NCBI RefSeq assembly: GCF_014268455.2 | Contig: NZ_CP077085.1 | Coordinates: 4,133,001 to 4,197,000 of the forward strand | DNA: 64,000 bases | Reading direction: 5' to 3' | Source: Pseudomonas shahriarae | GTDB taxonomy: Bacteria; Pseudomonadota; Gammaproteobacteria; Pseudomonadales; Pseudomonadaceae | Part shown: one piece after another, positions 38,804 through 47,425 of the stretch | Layout: each line of letters begins with the position of its first letter | Numbering within the stretch: position 1 is the first letter of the stretch | Made by a program: the position numbers and the translations under genes | The notes under the pieces: generated by a model | What the model saw: only the letters and a program-made list of their open reading frames with translations | Told to the model about the DNA's origin: nothing | Database searches by the model: none

Positions 38804-40123
38804 TTACACCAACTTCAACGCACGCAGGAAGTAGTCCTGCCATTGCGATTGGACCAGGTTGCACTTTTGCCCATACATATCCAGCATCCCGCCAACGACC
38901 ACCACCGAGTGGTGGGAGTTGGCCAGGGTGCCAATCGCCCCATTTATCAGTTCTTTTACCGTGCTTTCACGGACATAGGCCGACAGCCCAAGCCTGCGCA
39001 GCGCCGCTCCCGGATACTCACCGTCGTTCAGGGTTTCCATGGCCATCTCAAAACTCTGACGAGCACGGCCGTCGTTGTTCTCCCACTGCGCGCGCTTGGC
39101 ACTCGCGGCGTACAAGAAATTGGCATCGGCCAGCAATGACGGATTGGTGCCCTTCAAGTTGGAGGCTGCCTGGGCCTTTCTCAGCTCATCATGGGTCAGG
39201 GTCAACTTATAAGAATCTCTCATGACCACTTCATAGCCTTCAGCGGTGACCGTGACCTTTTTAAAGATGTCTTGCGGGCGTTGCCCAAACCTCATCATCG
39301 CCGCCTTGATCGCTGATACGGTGACACAGTTGCCTTCTACCCCTTGATAAAAGCCACTCCAGATATCAGCGGGGGGGACACCCACGGGCGCACGGGATAA
39401 CTTCAGCGCACCTGTCTCGAGACTTGCGGGCGATGCCTCCGGCGCCTGCGTGTCATTGAACAACATATACCCGTAACTTCGATCAACTCTTTGCTTGTGT
39501 CCGTAGTTATGCTGGGTGTTATCCATGACAAAGGCCGAGCCAAAATTATGTGTCTCCACCACACCCAACGCGCCGCTGGTGGCCATATCCGTAGTGGGCA
39601 CAAACTGGGCAAAACCAATCATTCCCATGCCCCGCAGGCAGTTCTGCGTGGTTTCGCCTTCAAGGCTCTTGCGTAAGGCCTGCTCGAAACTGCCATATTC
39701 CCCGGTTTGTTGTTTACGCTTGGCAAACGCCGCCAGCACAACATTGGCATCGGCAATGGCCGAACTGTCATTGCCAGCAAATCGCGATGCCTTCGCCGTC
39801 AGTTTTAGTTCCTCTTTGGAAATATGCACCTTAAATTCATCTTTCATCGTAATATCATAACCATCCCCCGCCACTTTTACTTCTTCAAACATATCTTGTG
39901 GGCTTTGACCAAACGTCATCATCATCATTTTAATAACCGCCGCATGGGTGCTGCTATCAAAGCACTCACCAAAACCGCGCGGGGTGGCGGTAAAAGCATT
40001 CAAGATATCATCGGGTTTCTTGCCATGTTTTATCGACAACTCACCTGAGGAAAAACTATTGGCCGGCTCAAGAGCCGCCTTATAACCATCAGCAATTAAC
40101 GGATTAAACATACTTACATTCAT
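38804..40123 (-). CDS. Putative type III effector with tandem papain-like domains
   Basis: A 439-residue protein of unrecognised family. It holds two copies of one domain. The C-terminal copy (about 253-420) has WSGFYQGVEGNCVTVSAIKAA with Q260-x5-C266 and HHSVVVV (His405), the papain-type oxyanion Gln, nucleophile and His. The N-terminal copy (about 37-220) keeps the FGQSPQDMFEEV core and a Cys at 54 but has Arg in place of the Gln, so it may be inactive. A Ser/Asn-rich N-terminus lacks a Sec signal. It is third in the hrp-box gene set. The start MNVSMFNPL follows GGGGGTGT. Its function is unproven. Confidence 0.7.
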   Translation of the reverse strand: MNVSMFNPLIADGYKAALEPANSFSSGELSIKHGKKPDDILNAFTATPRGFGECFDSSTHAAVIKMMMMTFGQSPQDMFEEVKVAGDGYDITMKDEFKVHISKEELKLTAKASRFAGNDSSAIADANVVLAAFAKRKQQTGEYGSFEQALRKSLEGETTQNCLRGMGMIGFAQFVPTTDMATSGALGVVETHNFGSAFVMDNTQHNYGHKQRVDRSYGYMLFNDTQAPEASPASLETGALKLSRAPVGVPPADIWSGFYQGVEGNCVTVSAIKAAMMRFGQRPQDIFKKVTVTAEGYEVVMRDSYKLTLTHDELRKAQAASNLKGTNPSLLADANFLYAASAKRAQWENNDGRARQSFEMAMETLNDGEYPGAALRRLGLSAYVRESTVKELINGAIGTLANSHHSVVVVGGMLDMYGQKCNLVQSQWQDYFLRALKLV

Positions 40124-40292
40124 GACACCCCCTACCCACAACAATATTAAAGACACGACAAAAACGCATTGTTAAAAAACAACAAATGCCAGACATTGAA
40201 AAGCCAGAAAAATGAACAACAAAAACCTGCGCAGGATAACTACAGCGACTCTTATTTTTAAAGCTTACTCAACAGACCCTCTACAACTTTAC

Positions 40293-41246
40293 TCAACCGA
40301 TTAAAGCCACTGCATCCCCGTACGTTGGCGCCCTGCCTTTTCGGCCCCACAACTCCTCCCGACCATCAATCACTGCAACCGAATGCATGGCCCGATTGAC
40401 CATCCCTACCTGCCCCCGGGCCAGGGTGCTTACAGGGACACGTTTCATATAATGTATTAAGCCCAGCCGCTGAAAACCTTCACCGGGACCATTTTCATCT
40501 TCGCCATTATTGAGACTGCGTATCGCCGCGCTAAAACTTCTCGCAGCCCTGCCATCGTTATTATCCAAATGCGCACGCTTGACACTGCAAGCAAACATGA
40601 ACTCAGCATCCTTGAGTGCGCCTTTGTCTCGTCCAAAAAACCGTGCCCCTGCAGCCGCCTGCTTCAACTCCTGGTGGCTCACGGTCAAGTAATAGCCATC
40701 GCGCATCGTGACCTCATAGCCCTGGGCGGTTTTACGAACGCGTTTATAAACATCGGTAGGGCTTTGCCCAAACTTATGCATGGCTGCGTTGATCGCCGAA
40801 ACAGTCACGCAATTGCCATCGGGCCCTTGGCGGAAACCGCCCCAGATATCGTCACACTTGGCCCCATTGCGCTTACTCGATAGGTCAGGAAGAGGTGTAG
40901 GTGCCGTCTCCGGTTCTGGCACTACCGGTGTTGGCTTGACCTCCGGTCTGACCGGCTCGGGAACAACCTTGACGGTGTCTTGTTCGTTACGGCCTGACAG
41001 CAATGCTGAAAGCTGGCTCAAGAAAGCGCTGAACATCGAAATAATGGCCTGCAAGTCCACCGCAGGCTTCTTCACCTCACCCGTCGCCCGCTTGAAGTGG
41101 TTATTTACCGAGTGCTGACGGGAAGCCGTGCTGCCCCCCAAACGCTGTATCGAGGGCCTCTGGGTGGCGCCATGAAACGCCTCCCCCTGCCGTCCCGAAC
41201 AATCACACATGAGGTGTACAGCGCTGTTAACGTTTAACACGGACAT
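40293..41246 (-). CDS. Putative type III effector, papain-like cysteine protease domain
   Basis: A 317-residue protein. The N-terminus (MSVLNVNSAVHLMCDC) is polar, without a Sec signal. Residues 64-86 form an amphipathic MFSAFLSQLSALLSG segment, and 92-120 are Pro-rich. The C-terminal domain (about 131-310) has DIWGGFRQGPDGNCVTVSAI, with Gln140-x5-Cys146, and MHSVAVIDG (His288, Asp294). It shares clear similarity with both halves of the next gene's product. The start at 41246 is chosen over 41261 because a G-rich ribosome binding site precedes it. It is the middle gene of the hrp-box set. Activity is inferred from motif spacing only. Confidence 0.7.
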   Translation of the reverse strand: MSVLNVNSAVHLMCDCSGRQGEAFHGATQRPSIQRLGGSTASRQHSVNNHFKRATGEVKKPAVDLQAIISMFSAFLSQLSALLSGRNEQDTVKVVPEPVRPEVKPTPVVPEPETAPTPLPDLSSKRNGAKCDDIWGGFRQGPDGNCVTVSAINAAMHKFGQSPTDVYKRVRKTAQGYEVTMRDGYYLTVSHQELKQAAAGARFFGRDKGALKDAEFMFACSVKRAHLDNNDGRAARSFSAAIRSLNNGEDENGPGEGFQRLGLIHYMKRVPVSTLARGQVGMVNRAMHSVAVIDGREELWGRKGRAPTYGDAVALIG

Positions 41247-41271
41247 GATTCTGCCCCCCACTAAGTGCCCC

Positions 41272-41294
41272 TCCGGCCGGTCACTGACCGGAGA
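41272..41294. repeat. Intergenic hairpin between the first two putative effector genes
   Basis: ctccgg ... ccggag enclosing ccggtca/tgaccgg. There is no T-run, so partial attenuation or mRNA stabilisation is possible. Confidence 0.4.
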
Positions 41295-41337
41295 AGCAAC
41301 TGGTTGAATTTAAAGGTTTACAGGCTCTGAAGAGGTA

Positions 41338-42531
41338 CTAGGGCCGACGAGAGAAGGCCGTAGCCCAACCCATTTCATCCGGACCGCAGTCTGGGCCCGG
41401 GGAGGTCAGGTCAGTCCCTGGCAGCGGCTTGTCCGGCTGTACTGCTGGGGTTGGCAGTGGCAAGGCATCAGGTTCTACACGGGCGTCGGTCTGGGGTACT
41501 ACCACCCTGGGTTCCGGGCCAGACTTCACGCGACTATCGACCACTGGCGGCGCCGGTTGGGGGACCACGCCGGGTTTCACGCGACTGCTGATCATGGGCA
41601 CGGGCCGCTGGGGCTCCAACTCGGGTGTCACATTCGTCGTGATCACGGGTACCAGCGACGCAGGTACCGAACCAGGCTTCGTACGAACGTCAATCGCCGA
41701 ATGAGCGTCCGCCGGGCAATGGCAGTTGTTGATATTAACGTTCACCCGCACCACTGAGTCGGAGGACACTTTGGAGTCTGTATCTGGAACCCGGGGCAAG
41801 ACCTTGATATCCGGCGACACTGCGGGTTGCTTGCCCGGGATTAAGGGCTTGCTCTCGGCCTGCTTGTCCGCCTCGACCAGCACTTTGGCGTCCTTGCCCG
41901 GAACAGCCGGCTGGCTTTCGGCTTGCGGCTTCTTCTCGGCCGGTTTGTCCGTCTCGAGCGGCACTTTGGTGTCCTTGCCCGGAACCGCCGGCTGGCTCTC
42001 GGCTTGCGGCTTCTTCTCGACCGGTTTGTCCGTCTCGAGCGGCACTTTGGTGTCCTTGCCCGGAACCGCCGGCTGGCTCTCGGCTTGCGGCTTCTTCTCG
42101 GCCGGTTTGTCCCTATCGAGCTGGTTTTTTAAGTCTTTGCCTGAAATTACCGGCTTACCCGCGTCAACCGGTGCTTTCAATTCCTTGCCTGGGAGGGCCG
42201 GGTTATCCCCAGGCTGGGATTTCACTTCAGTCGGCTTGTCCATTGTCGGCAAAACGTCAGGAGAGTGTTTTTTGCCAGACAGCACATCTCGCATCGCCTT
42301 AAAGAGAAGTTCAAACATATCAAGCAGTTTTGAAAGTGCGTCGGTACTGACGACTGTACTTTCCCGCCCATTCGCAACGGTACGGTTATAATCTGGCAAA
42401 ACACTCGGCTTAGCCCCCAGCGGCTTACTTGCGTCAACACTTCCAACCTGAGCAGCTACCGGCGCGGCCCGATCAAGCTGATGATTACCGACATTAACGC
42501 TCGGAGGATTATTAACAGATAGATAAGACAT
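41338..42531 (-). CDS. Repeat-containing Pro/Lys-rich protein, putative type III-secreted
   Basis: A 397-residue protein with no recognised family. The N-terminus MSYLSVNNPPSVNVGNHQ resembles that of the next gene's product. An amphipathic helix at 64-86 (ALSKLLDMFELLFKAMRDVL) ends in LSGKK, similar to the LLSG segment of that protein. Residues 141-221 are three near-identical 27-residue repeats based on DKPAEKKPQAESQPAVPGKD. The rest is Pro/Val-rich and likely disordered, with CHC at about 278. It is the first gene behind the HrpL-type promoter. A GAGGGATG ribosome binding site precedes ATG 42531. A tethering, bait or helper role is possible but not shown. Confidence 0.72.
   Translation of the reverse strand: MSYLSVNNPPSVNVGNHQLDRAAPVAAQVGSVDASKPLGAKPSVLPDYNRTVANGRESTVVSTDALSKLLDMFELLFKAMRDVLSGKKHSPDVLPTMDKPTEVKSQPGDNPALPGKELKAPVDAGKPVISGKDLKNQLDRDKPAEKKPQAESQPAVPGKDTKVPLETDKPVEKKPQAESQPAVPGKDTKVPLETDKPAEKKPQAESQPAVPGKDAKVLVEADKQAESKPLIPGKQPAVSPDIKVLPRVPDTDSKVSSDSVVRVNVNINNCHCPADAHSAIDVRTKPGSVPASLVPVITTNVTPELEPQRPVPMISSRVKPGVVPQPAPPVVDSRVKSGPEPRVVVPQTDARVEPDALPLPTPAVQPDKPLPGTDLTSPGPDCGPDEMGWATAFSRRP
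41869..42111. repeat. Three tandem 81-bp coding repeats
   Basis: In-frame 81-bp units encode the 27-residue repeats of the putative secreted protein. Units 1 and 2 are almost identical and unit 3 diverges at its end. High DNA identity suggests recent expansion and likely copy-number variation between strains. Confidence 0.88.
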
Positions 42532-42635
42532 TAGTCATCCCTCTTTTCAGAAAAGCACCAGGGCATTCAAATACCCATAACGAACACGATTTACTGATGA
42601 CTTGAAACGGTAGCAACCGAATCAAAGTCCATGAT

Positions 42636-42663
42636 TTCGTGGAGCAAAAAGCGTTCGGGTTCC
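42636..42663 (-). promoter_or_regulatory. HrpL-dependent promoter (hrp box)
   Basis: On the minus strand GGAACC, a 15-base spacer, then CCACGAA. This is a perfect match to the hrp box GGAACC-N15/16-CCACNNA recognised by the ECF sigma factor HrpL of plant-associated Pseudomonas. It points toward the gene at 41338-42531, giving a leader of about 100 bases. No other match was noticed by eye in the window. Confidence 0.85.
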
Positions 42664-43040
42664 AGAAATCCCTGAAAACATAAGGACACTAATAGAGAAC
42701 TTCAGACTTTTACCTATGGACTTCTGCAGAAAATCAGCTTCCCAGCGCTTTTCCTGGGGAAAACAACGTCATACCCGTTAATAAACTGCCTCGATGAAAA
42801 AAAACGTCATGATTCCTCAATCTTTCACAGGACGGCCCGTGATATTTCCCGCGCGAAAAATACAGTGGTCACGCACAGTAAAACCAAAAAACACAATCCG
42901 CTTTACACCTTCCAAACTTGGGCAAAACTAAAAACAAGTTACACACACTCACTAGTACAAAAAACCAATCGGCACTTTTCAACTAAACAACAACCGTAGC
43001 GCTACTGGTTAAATCACTTACTCCCGCCCTTAGCGCCTTA
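42664..43040. other. AT-rich intergenic stretch without a gene
   Basis: About 380 bp upstream of the hrp box hold no open frame with a plausible start and ribosome binding site. The stretch is visibly richer in A/T than its surroundings, with many short A and T runs, consistent with acquired DNA. I see no IS ends or att-like repeats. Confidence 0.5.
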
Positions 43041-43047
43041 AACAAAA

Positions 43048-43070
43048 AAAGGGCGCCAGAGGCGCCCTTT
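43048..43070 (-). terminator. Terminator of ibpA
   Basis: A perfect 10-bp stem (aaagggcgcc / ggcgcccttt) with loop aga, followed on the minus strand by further T residues. It may work in both directions. Confidence 0.88.
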
Positions 43071-43102
43071 CTTGAAGAGATGAAAAACTTAAAAATATAG
43101 AC

Positions 43103-43552
43103 TCAGTGTTGCAGGGCCGGCTTCTGCCCCCCATTGATCGGGATGCGCTTGGCCTTTGCCTCTTCCGGCACTACTCGCAGCAGGTCAATGCTCAACAATC
43201 CATTGCTCAGGTCTGCGGCCTTGATCTCAATATGGTCCGCCAAGCGGAACGACAACTTGAAGGCGCGCTGGGCAATGCCTTGATGTAGATAGGTGACGTT
43301 CTCGGCCTTGGTGTCACGCTTGCCACCACTGACGGTCAAGACGCCTTTCTCTACCTGCAACTCCAAATCGTCTTCCTGGAAACCGGCCGCCGCGATCACG
43401 ATGCGGTATTGGTCTTCAGCGTGTTTCTCGACGTTATAGGGTGGGTAGCTGCTGCCCGGCTCGTTGCGCAGCGCGGTTTCGAACAGGTCGTTGAAACGGT
43501 CGAAACCCACGGAAGAGCGGAACAGCGGTGCCAGGGAAAATGCGGTACTCAT
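43103..43552 (-). CDS. ibpA: Small heat shock protein, Hsp20 family
   Basis: A 149-residue alpha-crystallin-domain chaperone that binds unfolding proteins. MSTAFSLAPLFRSSVGFDRFNDLFE is the IbpA-type N-terminus. The crystallin domain (about 35-125) has YRIVIAAAGFQEDDLELQVEKGVLTVSGGK and the GLLSIDLLRVVPEE end. The start at 43552 follows AGGAG. Control by heat is shown by a sigma-32-like promoter (43624-43651) and a ROSE-like hairpin that covers the ribosome binding site. Confidence 0.94.
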   Translation of the reverse strand: MSTAFSLAPLFRSSVGFDRFNDLFETALRNEPGSSYPPYNVEKHAEDQYRIVIAAAGFQEDDLELQVEKGVLTVSGGKRDTKAENVTYLHQGIAQRAFKLSFRLADHIEIKAADLSNGLLSIDLLRVVPEEAKAKRIPINGGQKPALQH

Positions 43553-43560
43553 GGTCAAAT

Positions 43561-43580
43561 CTCCTGAAATAATCAGCAAG
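43561..43580 (-). promoter_or_regulatory. ROSE-like RNA thermometer hairpin of ibpA
   Basis: In the mRNA, CUUGCUGA pairs with UCAGGAG across a 5-base loop, leaving the G of the UUGCU box bulged. This is the diagnostic ROSE geometry in which heating frees the AGGAG ribosome binding site. It lies eight bases before the ATG. Confidence 0.8.
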
Positions 43581-43623
43581 GTTCTTTATCTCCACGACCC
43601 GAATTCGGCATCGTGTAATCCCT

Positions 43624-43651
43624 AGATAAGGACCGCCAAGTACATTTCAAG
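43624..43651 (-). promoter_or_regulatory. Sigma-32 (heat shock) promoter of ibpA
   Basis: CTTGAAA, 13 bases, then CCTTATCT on the minus strand, close to the RpoH consensus CTTGAAA-N11-16-CCCCATNT. The leader runs about 70 bases to the ATG and includes the ROSE-like hairpin. Confidence 0.7.
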
Positions 43652-43670
43652 AGAGGCCGTAAGAAAATTT

Positions 43671-44630
43671 TCAGACCCCTTGGGGGTGAGGCATTCCGAG
43701 CAAACGGCTGACCTGCTGAAGGTCGGTTTCCCGGCGCAGCGCGGTAAACAGCTCTACAGCTTGCGGGTAGTTGCGCGTCAGCATCGCCAGCCACTGCTTC
43801 AGACGACCTGGTGCCTGGCGCTCAGTCAGTTGCGCTACAGACTGCGTCCAGAACTCCCGAAGCATGGGCTGCATCTCCTCCCAACTCATCTCCACCACGT
43901 CTTCACCGGCACGTGCGGCGGCGATTTGCCGGGCCAGGTCGGGACGCGCCACCAGGCCGCGACCGAGCATGATGTCCTCGACACCGCTGATCTCGCGGCA
44001 GCGTCGCCAGTCTTCGACACTCCAGATATCACCGTTGGCGAACACCGGCACCTTGACCACGTCCTGCACACGCGGGATCCACTCCCAATGGGCTGGCGGC
44101 TTGTAGCCATCGGCCTTGGTCCGCGCATGCACCACGATATGTGCCGCACCACCTTCCGCCAGAGCAGTGGCACACACCAGCGCACCGTCCGGACTGTCGA
44201 AGCCCAGGCGCATCTTGGCGGTCACCGGGATATGCGCCGGCACCGCACGACGTACGTGCTCGACGATCTGGTTGAGCAGTTCCGGTTCCTTGAGCAGCAC
44301 CGCGCCGCCGCGGGACTTGTTGACCGTCTTGGCCGGGCAGCCAAAGTTCAGGTCGATCACCTCAGACCCCAACTCACAGGCCAGCGCGGCGTTTTCCGCC
44401 AGGCACACGGGATCAGAGCCCAGCAACTGCACACGCAAAGGCACGCCCGCAGCGGTTTTGGCACCGTGCAGCAGTTCAGGAGCAAGCTTGTGGAAATAGG
44501 CTGGGGTCAGCAGGCGGTCGTTGACCCGGATAAATTCGGTCACGCACCAATCAATACCGCCCACCTGGGTCAGCACGTCCCGCAGGATGTTGTCGACCAA
44601 CCCCTCCATGGGCGCCAAGGCAATTTGCAT
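43671..44630 (-). CDS. dusC: tRNA-dihydrouridine(16) synthase
   Basis: A 319-residue FMN enzyme that reduces U16 of t[28 protein letters not shown] is the family start. The catalytic Cys is in [21 protein letters not shown], and [19 protein letters not shown] and [13 protein letters not shown] line the flavin. The C-terminal helical domain includes [23 protein letters not shown] start three codons upstream is possible. Confidence 0.93.
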   Translation of the reverse strand: MQIALAPMEGLVDNILRDVLTQVGGIDWCVTEFIRVNDRLLTPAYFHKLAPELLHGAKTAAGVPLRVQLLGSDPVCLAENAALACELGSEVIDLNFGCPAKTVNKSRGGAVLLKEPELLNQIVEHVRRAVPAHIPVTAKMRLGFDSPDGALVCATALAEGGAAHIVVHARTKADGYKPPAHWEWIPRVQDVVKVPVFANGDIWSVEDWRRCREISGVEDIMLGRGLVARPDLARQIAAARAGEDVVEMSWEEMQPMLREFWTQSVAQLTERQAPGRLKQWLAMLTRNYPQAVELFTALRRETDLQQVSRLLGMPHPQGV

Positions 44631-44697
44631 GGAAAACACTCAACGAAAAACGTGGCGCAGTTTACTGGGTTTCCCACAGCAACCGTTAACCCCCTTG

Positions 44698-45129
44698 TCA
44701 GATGTGGATCGCCACGCCATAGCCTTCGATAAACTCCGCCGGCATGCGCTTGGGCTTGCCGCTGGAGAGTTCGATACAGACAAAGGTGGTTTGCGCACGC
44801 AACAAGGTGGCGCCATCACTGGGGCGCATCAGTTGGAAGCGCCGGGTCATCTTCAGGCGCTGGTCCCAATCGACGATCCAGGTCGCCAGTTGCAACTCAT
44901 CGCCTTCGTAGCCGGCTGCCAGATAGTCGATTTCATGGCGCACCACCGCCATGGCCCGATCCAGGCGCCGGTACTCGGCAAGATCCAGGCCCAGACGCTG
45001 GGAGTGGCGCCAGGCGCAACGCTCCAACCAGGAGACGTAAACGGCATTATTGGCATGCCCCAGGCCGTCGATGTCCTCAGCGGCCACCTGCAGATCAATG
45101 ATAAACGGCTTTGCCAAGTCCCAGCCCAT
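44698..45129 (-). CDS. Acyl-CoA thioesterase, hotdog fold (4HBT/YbgC type)
   Basis: A 143-residue hotdog protein. DIDGLGHANNAVYVSWLERCAW carries the catalytic Asp and the central helix of the 4-hydroxybenzoyl-CoA thioesterase family. The ATG at 45129 (MGWDLAKPF) has a GAGCTGGG ribosome binding site and is preferred to a longer frame. The substrate is unknown. It lies 68 bp from dusC and 55 bp from the hydrolase gene. Confidence 0.85.
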   Translation of the reverse strand: MGWDLAKPFIIDLQVAAEDIDGLGHANNAVYVSWLERCAWRHSQRLGLDLAEYRRLDRAMAVVRHEIDYLAAGYEGDELQLATWIVDWDQRLKMTRRFQLMRPSDGATLLRAQTTFVCIELSSGKPKRMPAEFIEGYGVAIHI

Positions 45130-45184
45130 GCCCAGCTCCCGGTCGATTAATGTCGGCGGGCAGCAGTGTAACCCATCGCTTGGC

Positions 45185-46018
45185 TCAAGCGGTTTGCCGC
45201 GCCGGTTCACGGCAGCCGGCCAGCAGCGCCAGCACGCCTTCGACCACTCGCGGGTCGGCCAGGACCTTCTGATGCCCGCCTTGCTCCAGGCGCAACAGGC
45301 GGCTGTCGAACCAGGCCTCGTGGATCATCTGTGAGGCCTTGACCGGGACGAAGGTGTCGTCTTCGGCATGCACGATCAGCCCTGGGATATTCATTTGATA
45401 GTGGGCCACATCCAGGTGTTTGAGCGGGATGCCCAGGGCGTACTCGACCTCCTGGATAAACGCTGCACGCGCCCGCTCCGGCATGCCGACCACCGAGGCA
45501 AAGCCGCGCAATACATCGAGCAAACGGGAAGGGGCCGCAATGCTCACCAACGCATTGGTGCGCAGGCCCAATTGGATGGCCAGCATCGCACTGGCGCCAC
45601 CCATGGAGTGACCGACCACCGCGTGCAGCGGCGGTAACTCAGCGGCCGCTTCCAGCATCGCCCGGGCAAACAGCACCACGTGGGCCTCACGGCCTGGCGA
45701 GCGACCATGGGCCGGGCCGTCGAGGGCAATCACCGAATAACCGGCGCCCACCAATGCGTCGATCAAGCTGGCGAACTGGGTTGGGCGCCCTTCCCAGCCG
45801 TGCATCATCAGCACCGCCGGGCCCTGACCCCAACGCAGCGCCGACAGGCCAAAACGCAAGGTGATGCGCTCGGCCTGCGCCAGCAGCGGCAATTCCCACG
45901 CACGGGGCGGCAGATCCCGAGGCGTCATGAAGGCGCGACGCATCTGGTTGGCGATGGTTTGCGGCGCCAGCCTGCCCACGGTGCCGTTGACACGGCGAAT
46001 CCAGTTCAAGGTGCTCAT
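45185..46018 (-). CDS. Alpha/beta hydrolase
   Basis: A 277-residue serine hydrolase. MMHGWEGRPTQFASLIDALV is the oxyanion region. The nucleophile Ser is in VVGHSMGGASAMLAI (GxSxG). The catalytic Asp is in VHAEDDTFVPV and the His in RLEQGGHQKVLADPRVVE. There is no signal peptide. It lies 30 bp downstream of a TetR-family gene, so it is probably the target of that regulator. The start at 46018 follows GGAGTGAAGGG. Confidence 0.88.
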   Translation of the reverse strand: MSTLNWIRRVNGTVGRLAPQTIANQMRRAFMTPRDLPPRAWELPLLAQAERITLRFGLSALRWGQGPAVLMMHGWEGRPTQFASLIDALVGAGYSVIALDGPAHGRSPGREAHVVLFARAMLEAAAELPPLHAVVGHSMGGASAMLAIQLGLRTNALVSIAAPSRLLDVLRGFASVVGMPERARAAFIQEVEYALGIPLKHLDVAHYQMNIPGLIVHAEDDTFVPVKASQMIHEAWFDSRLLRLEQGGHQKVLADPRVVEGVLALLAGCREPARQTA

Positions 46019-46048
46019 CCCTTCACTCCCCAGGCTCACAAGCCTTGT

Positions 46049-46588
46049 TCAGCGCACTGCCGACTTGGAGGCGCGCAATACACGATCCGACAATTCGCCC
46101 GGCCCCAGGGCCCGGGCCAATGCCAGGCCGCCAATCATCAAGGCCATGTCGGCCAGGGCTTTGTCGGTGTCTTCCGGGCTGGCAGCCAGTTGCGCAGCCA
46201 TCAGCTCGACGTGCTGGCTCAGCACATCGCGAAACTCATCCGGCAAGCGGCTCATCTCGCCCACCGTGGCCGGGATCGGGCAGGCCTGGGCGGTAGAATC
46301 ACGGTGCTTGCGCGACAGGTAGAACGCCGCCACCAGGGCGCGGCGCTCTTCGCCCGTCAGGCTGGGGTCCATATCTTCGATAGACGCCCGGCGCCGCGCC
46401 AGCAGTTGCTCGAACGCCTCCAGCATCAAGGCGTCCTTGCTTTCAAAGTGGGCGTAGAAGCCGCCAACGGTCAGGCCCGCGGCCCCCATGACCTCACCCA
46501 CACTCGGTTCGGCCGGGCCACGCTGAATCAGCGCGGAGCTGGCGGCTTGCAGAATACGTTCACGGGTTTGCGCTTTTTTATCGCTCAT
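46049..46588 (-). CDS. TetR-family transcriptional repressor
   Basis: A 179-residue regulator. The N-terminal HTH spans about residues 8-52 (RERILQAASSALIQRGPAEPSVGEVMGAAGLTVGGFYAHFESKDAL). A helical ligand-binding domain follows, containing CPIPATVGEMSRLPDEFRDVL. It sits upstream of, and is transcribed with, the alpha/beta hydrolase gene. The AT-rich gap in front of it contains inverted 'aatatta' elements that could be the operator. Confidence 0.9.
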   Translation of the reverse strand: MSDKKAQTRERILQAASSALIQRGPAEPSVGEVMGAAGLTVGGFYAHFESKDALMLEAFEQLLARRRASIEDMDPSLTGEERRALVAAFYLSRKHRDSTAQACPIPATVGEMSRLPDEFRDVLSQHVELMAAQLAASPEDTDKALADMALMIGGLALARALGPGELSDRVLRASKSAVR

Positions 46589-46715
46589 GACGGCCTCCGA
46601 ATATTACGGTTAAAATATTATCTTCATAATACTTTTTAGCAAGCGCTGAATTCGACCGCTGGTCAGAAGAGATTTTTGTAGAGGGAGGGAGAAAACCCAA
46701 ACGCCAGACAAACAA

Positions 46716-46745
46716 AAGGGCCATTCAATAATCGAATGACCCTTA
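46716..46745 (-). terminator. Terminator of the tRNA-Ala/Glu cluster
   Basis: On the minus strand an aagggtcattcg / gaatggccctt stem is followed by TTTG, just downstream of the last tRNA-Glu. Confidence 0.75.
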
Positions 46746-46769
46746 TAAATCCCGCAGAGCGGGTAATCG

Positions 46770-46845
46770 TGGCGTCCCCTAGGGGACTCGAACCCCTGTT
46801 ACCGCCGTGAAAGGGCGGTGTCCTAGGCCACTAGACGAAGGGGAC
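46770..46845 (-). tRNA. tRNA-Glu (anticodon TTC), copy 1
   Basis: 76 bases with encoded CCA. Anticodon loop CTTTCAC, acceptor GTCCCCT/AGGGGAC, T-arm GGGGTTCGAGTCCCC. Identical to the copy at 47050. Confidence 0.96.
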
Positions 46846-46923
46846 ACAAACCTTCTATACAACATGATCAGGCTGAGACTGATCAGTTCAAGGACGGTGT
46901 GGCCAGACCTTGAACCTGTAAAT

Positions 46924-46999
<76 letters not shown>

Positions 47000-47049
47000 G
47001 GATTTTTCGCCTCGCGGCGCAGCAGACCTTGCGAGCTGCTTGTTGAAAC

Positions 47050-47125
47050 TGGCGTCCCCTAGGGGACTCGAACCCCTGTTACCGCCGTGAAAGGGCGGTG
47101 TCCTAGGCCACTAGACGAAGGGGAC
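47050..47125 (-). tRNA. tRNA-Glu (anticodon TTC), copy 2
   Basis: Identical to copy 1, and the 77-bp spacer between each Glu/Ala pair is also nearly identical. This shows a tandem duplication of the whole Ala-Glu unit. Confidence 0.96.
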
Positions 47126-47202
47126 AAAACCTTCTGTACAACCTGATCAAGCTGGGCCTGATCAATTCAAGGACGGTGTGGCCAGACCTTGAACCTGTAA
47201 AT

Positions 47203-47278
<76 letters not shown>

Positions 47279-47380
47279 TCATCGGTGAGGACGGGGCGAA
47301 TCTTAATGGCGCTTTGAAAGGCTGTCAAATTTATTTTCAACAATTTTCAAAGTTTTTTGCCGGGATAACAATCACTTACC

Positions 47381-47410
47381 GTCAAAACCCCGGAAAGCCG
47401 GGGTTTTGAC
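47381..47410 (-). terminator. Terminator of gltX
   Basis: A perfect 13-bp stem (gtcaaaaccccgg / ccggggttttgac) with a 4-base loop, 16 bp after the gltX stop. The T residues are part of the stem. Confidence 0.88.
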
Positions 47411-47425
47411 CTTACCAGCGCTTAA

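Noticed and set aside
42664..43040. Search for IS ends or att repeats that would explain the arrival of the hrp-box genes
   Set aside because: The stretch is AT-rich, but I found no transposase, terminal inverted repeats or tRNA-derived direct repeats at the edges of the locus.
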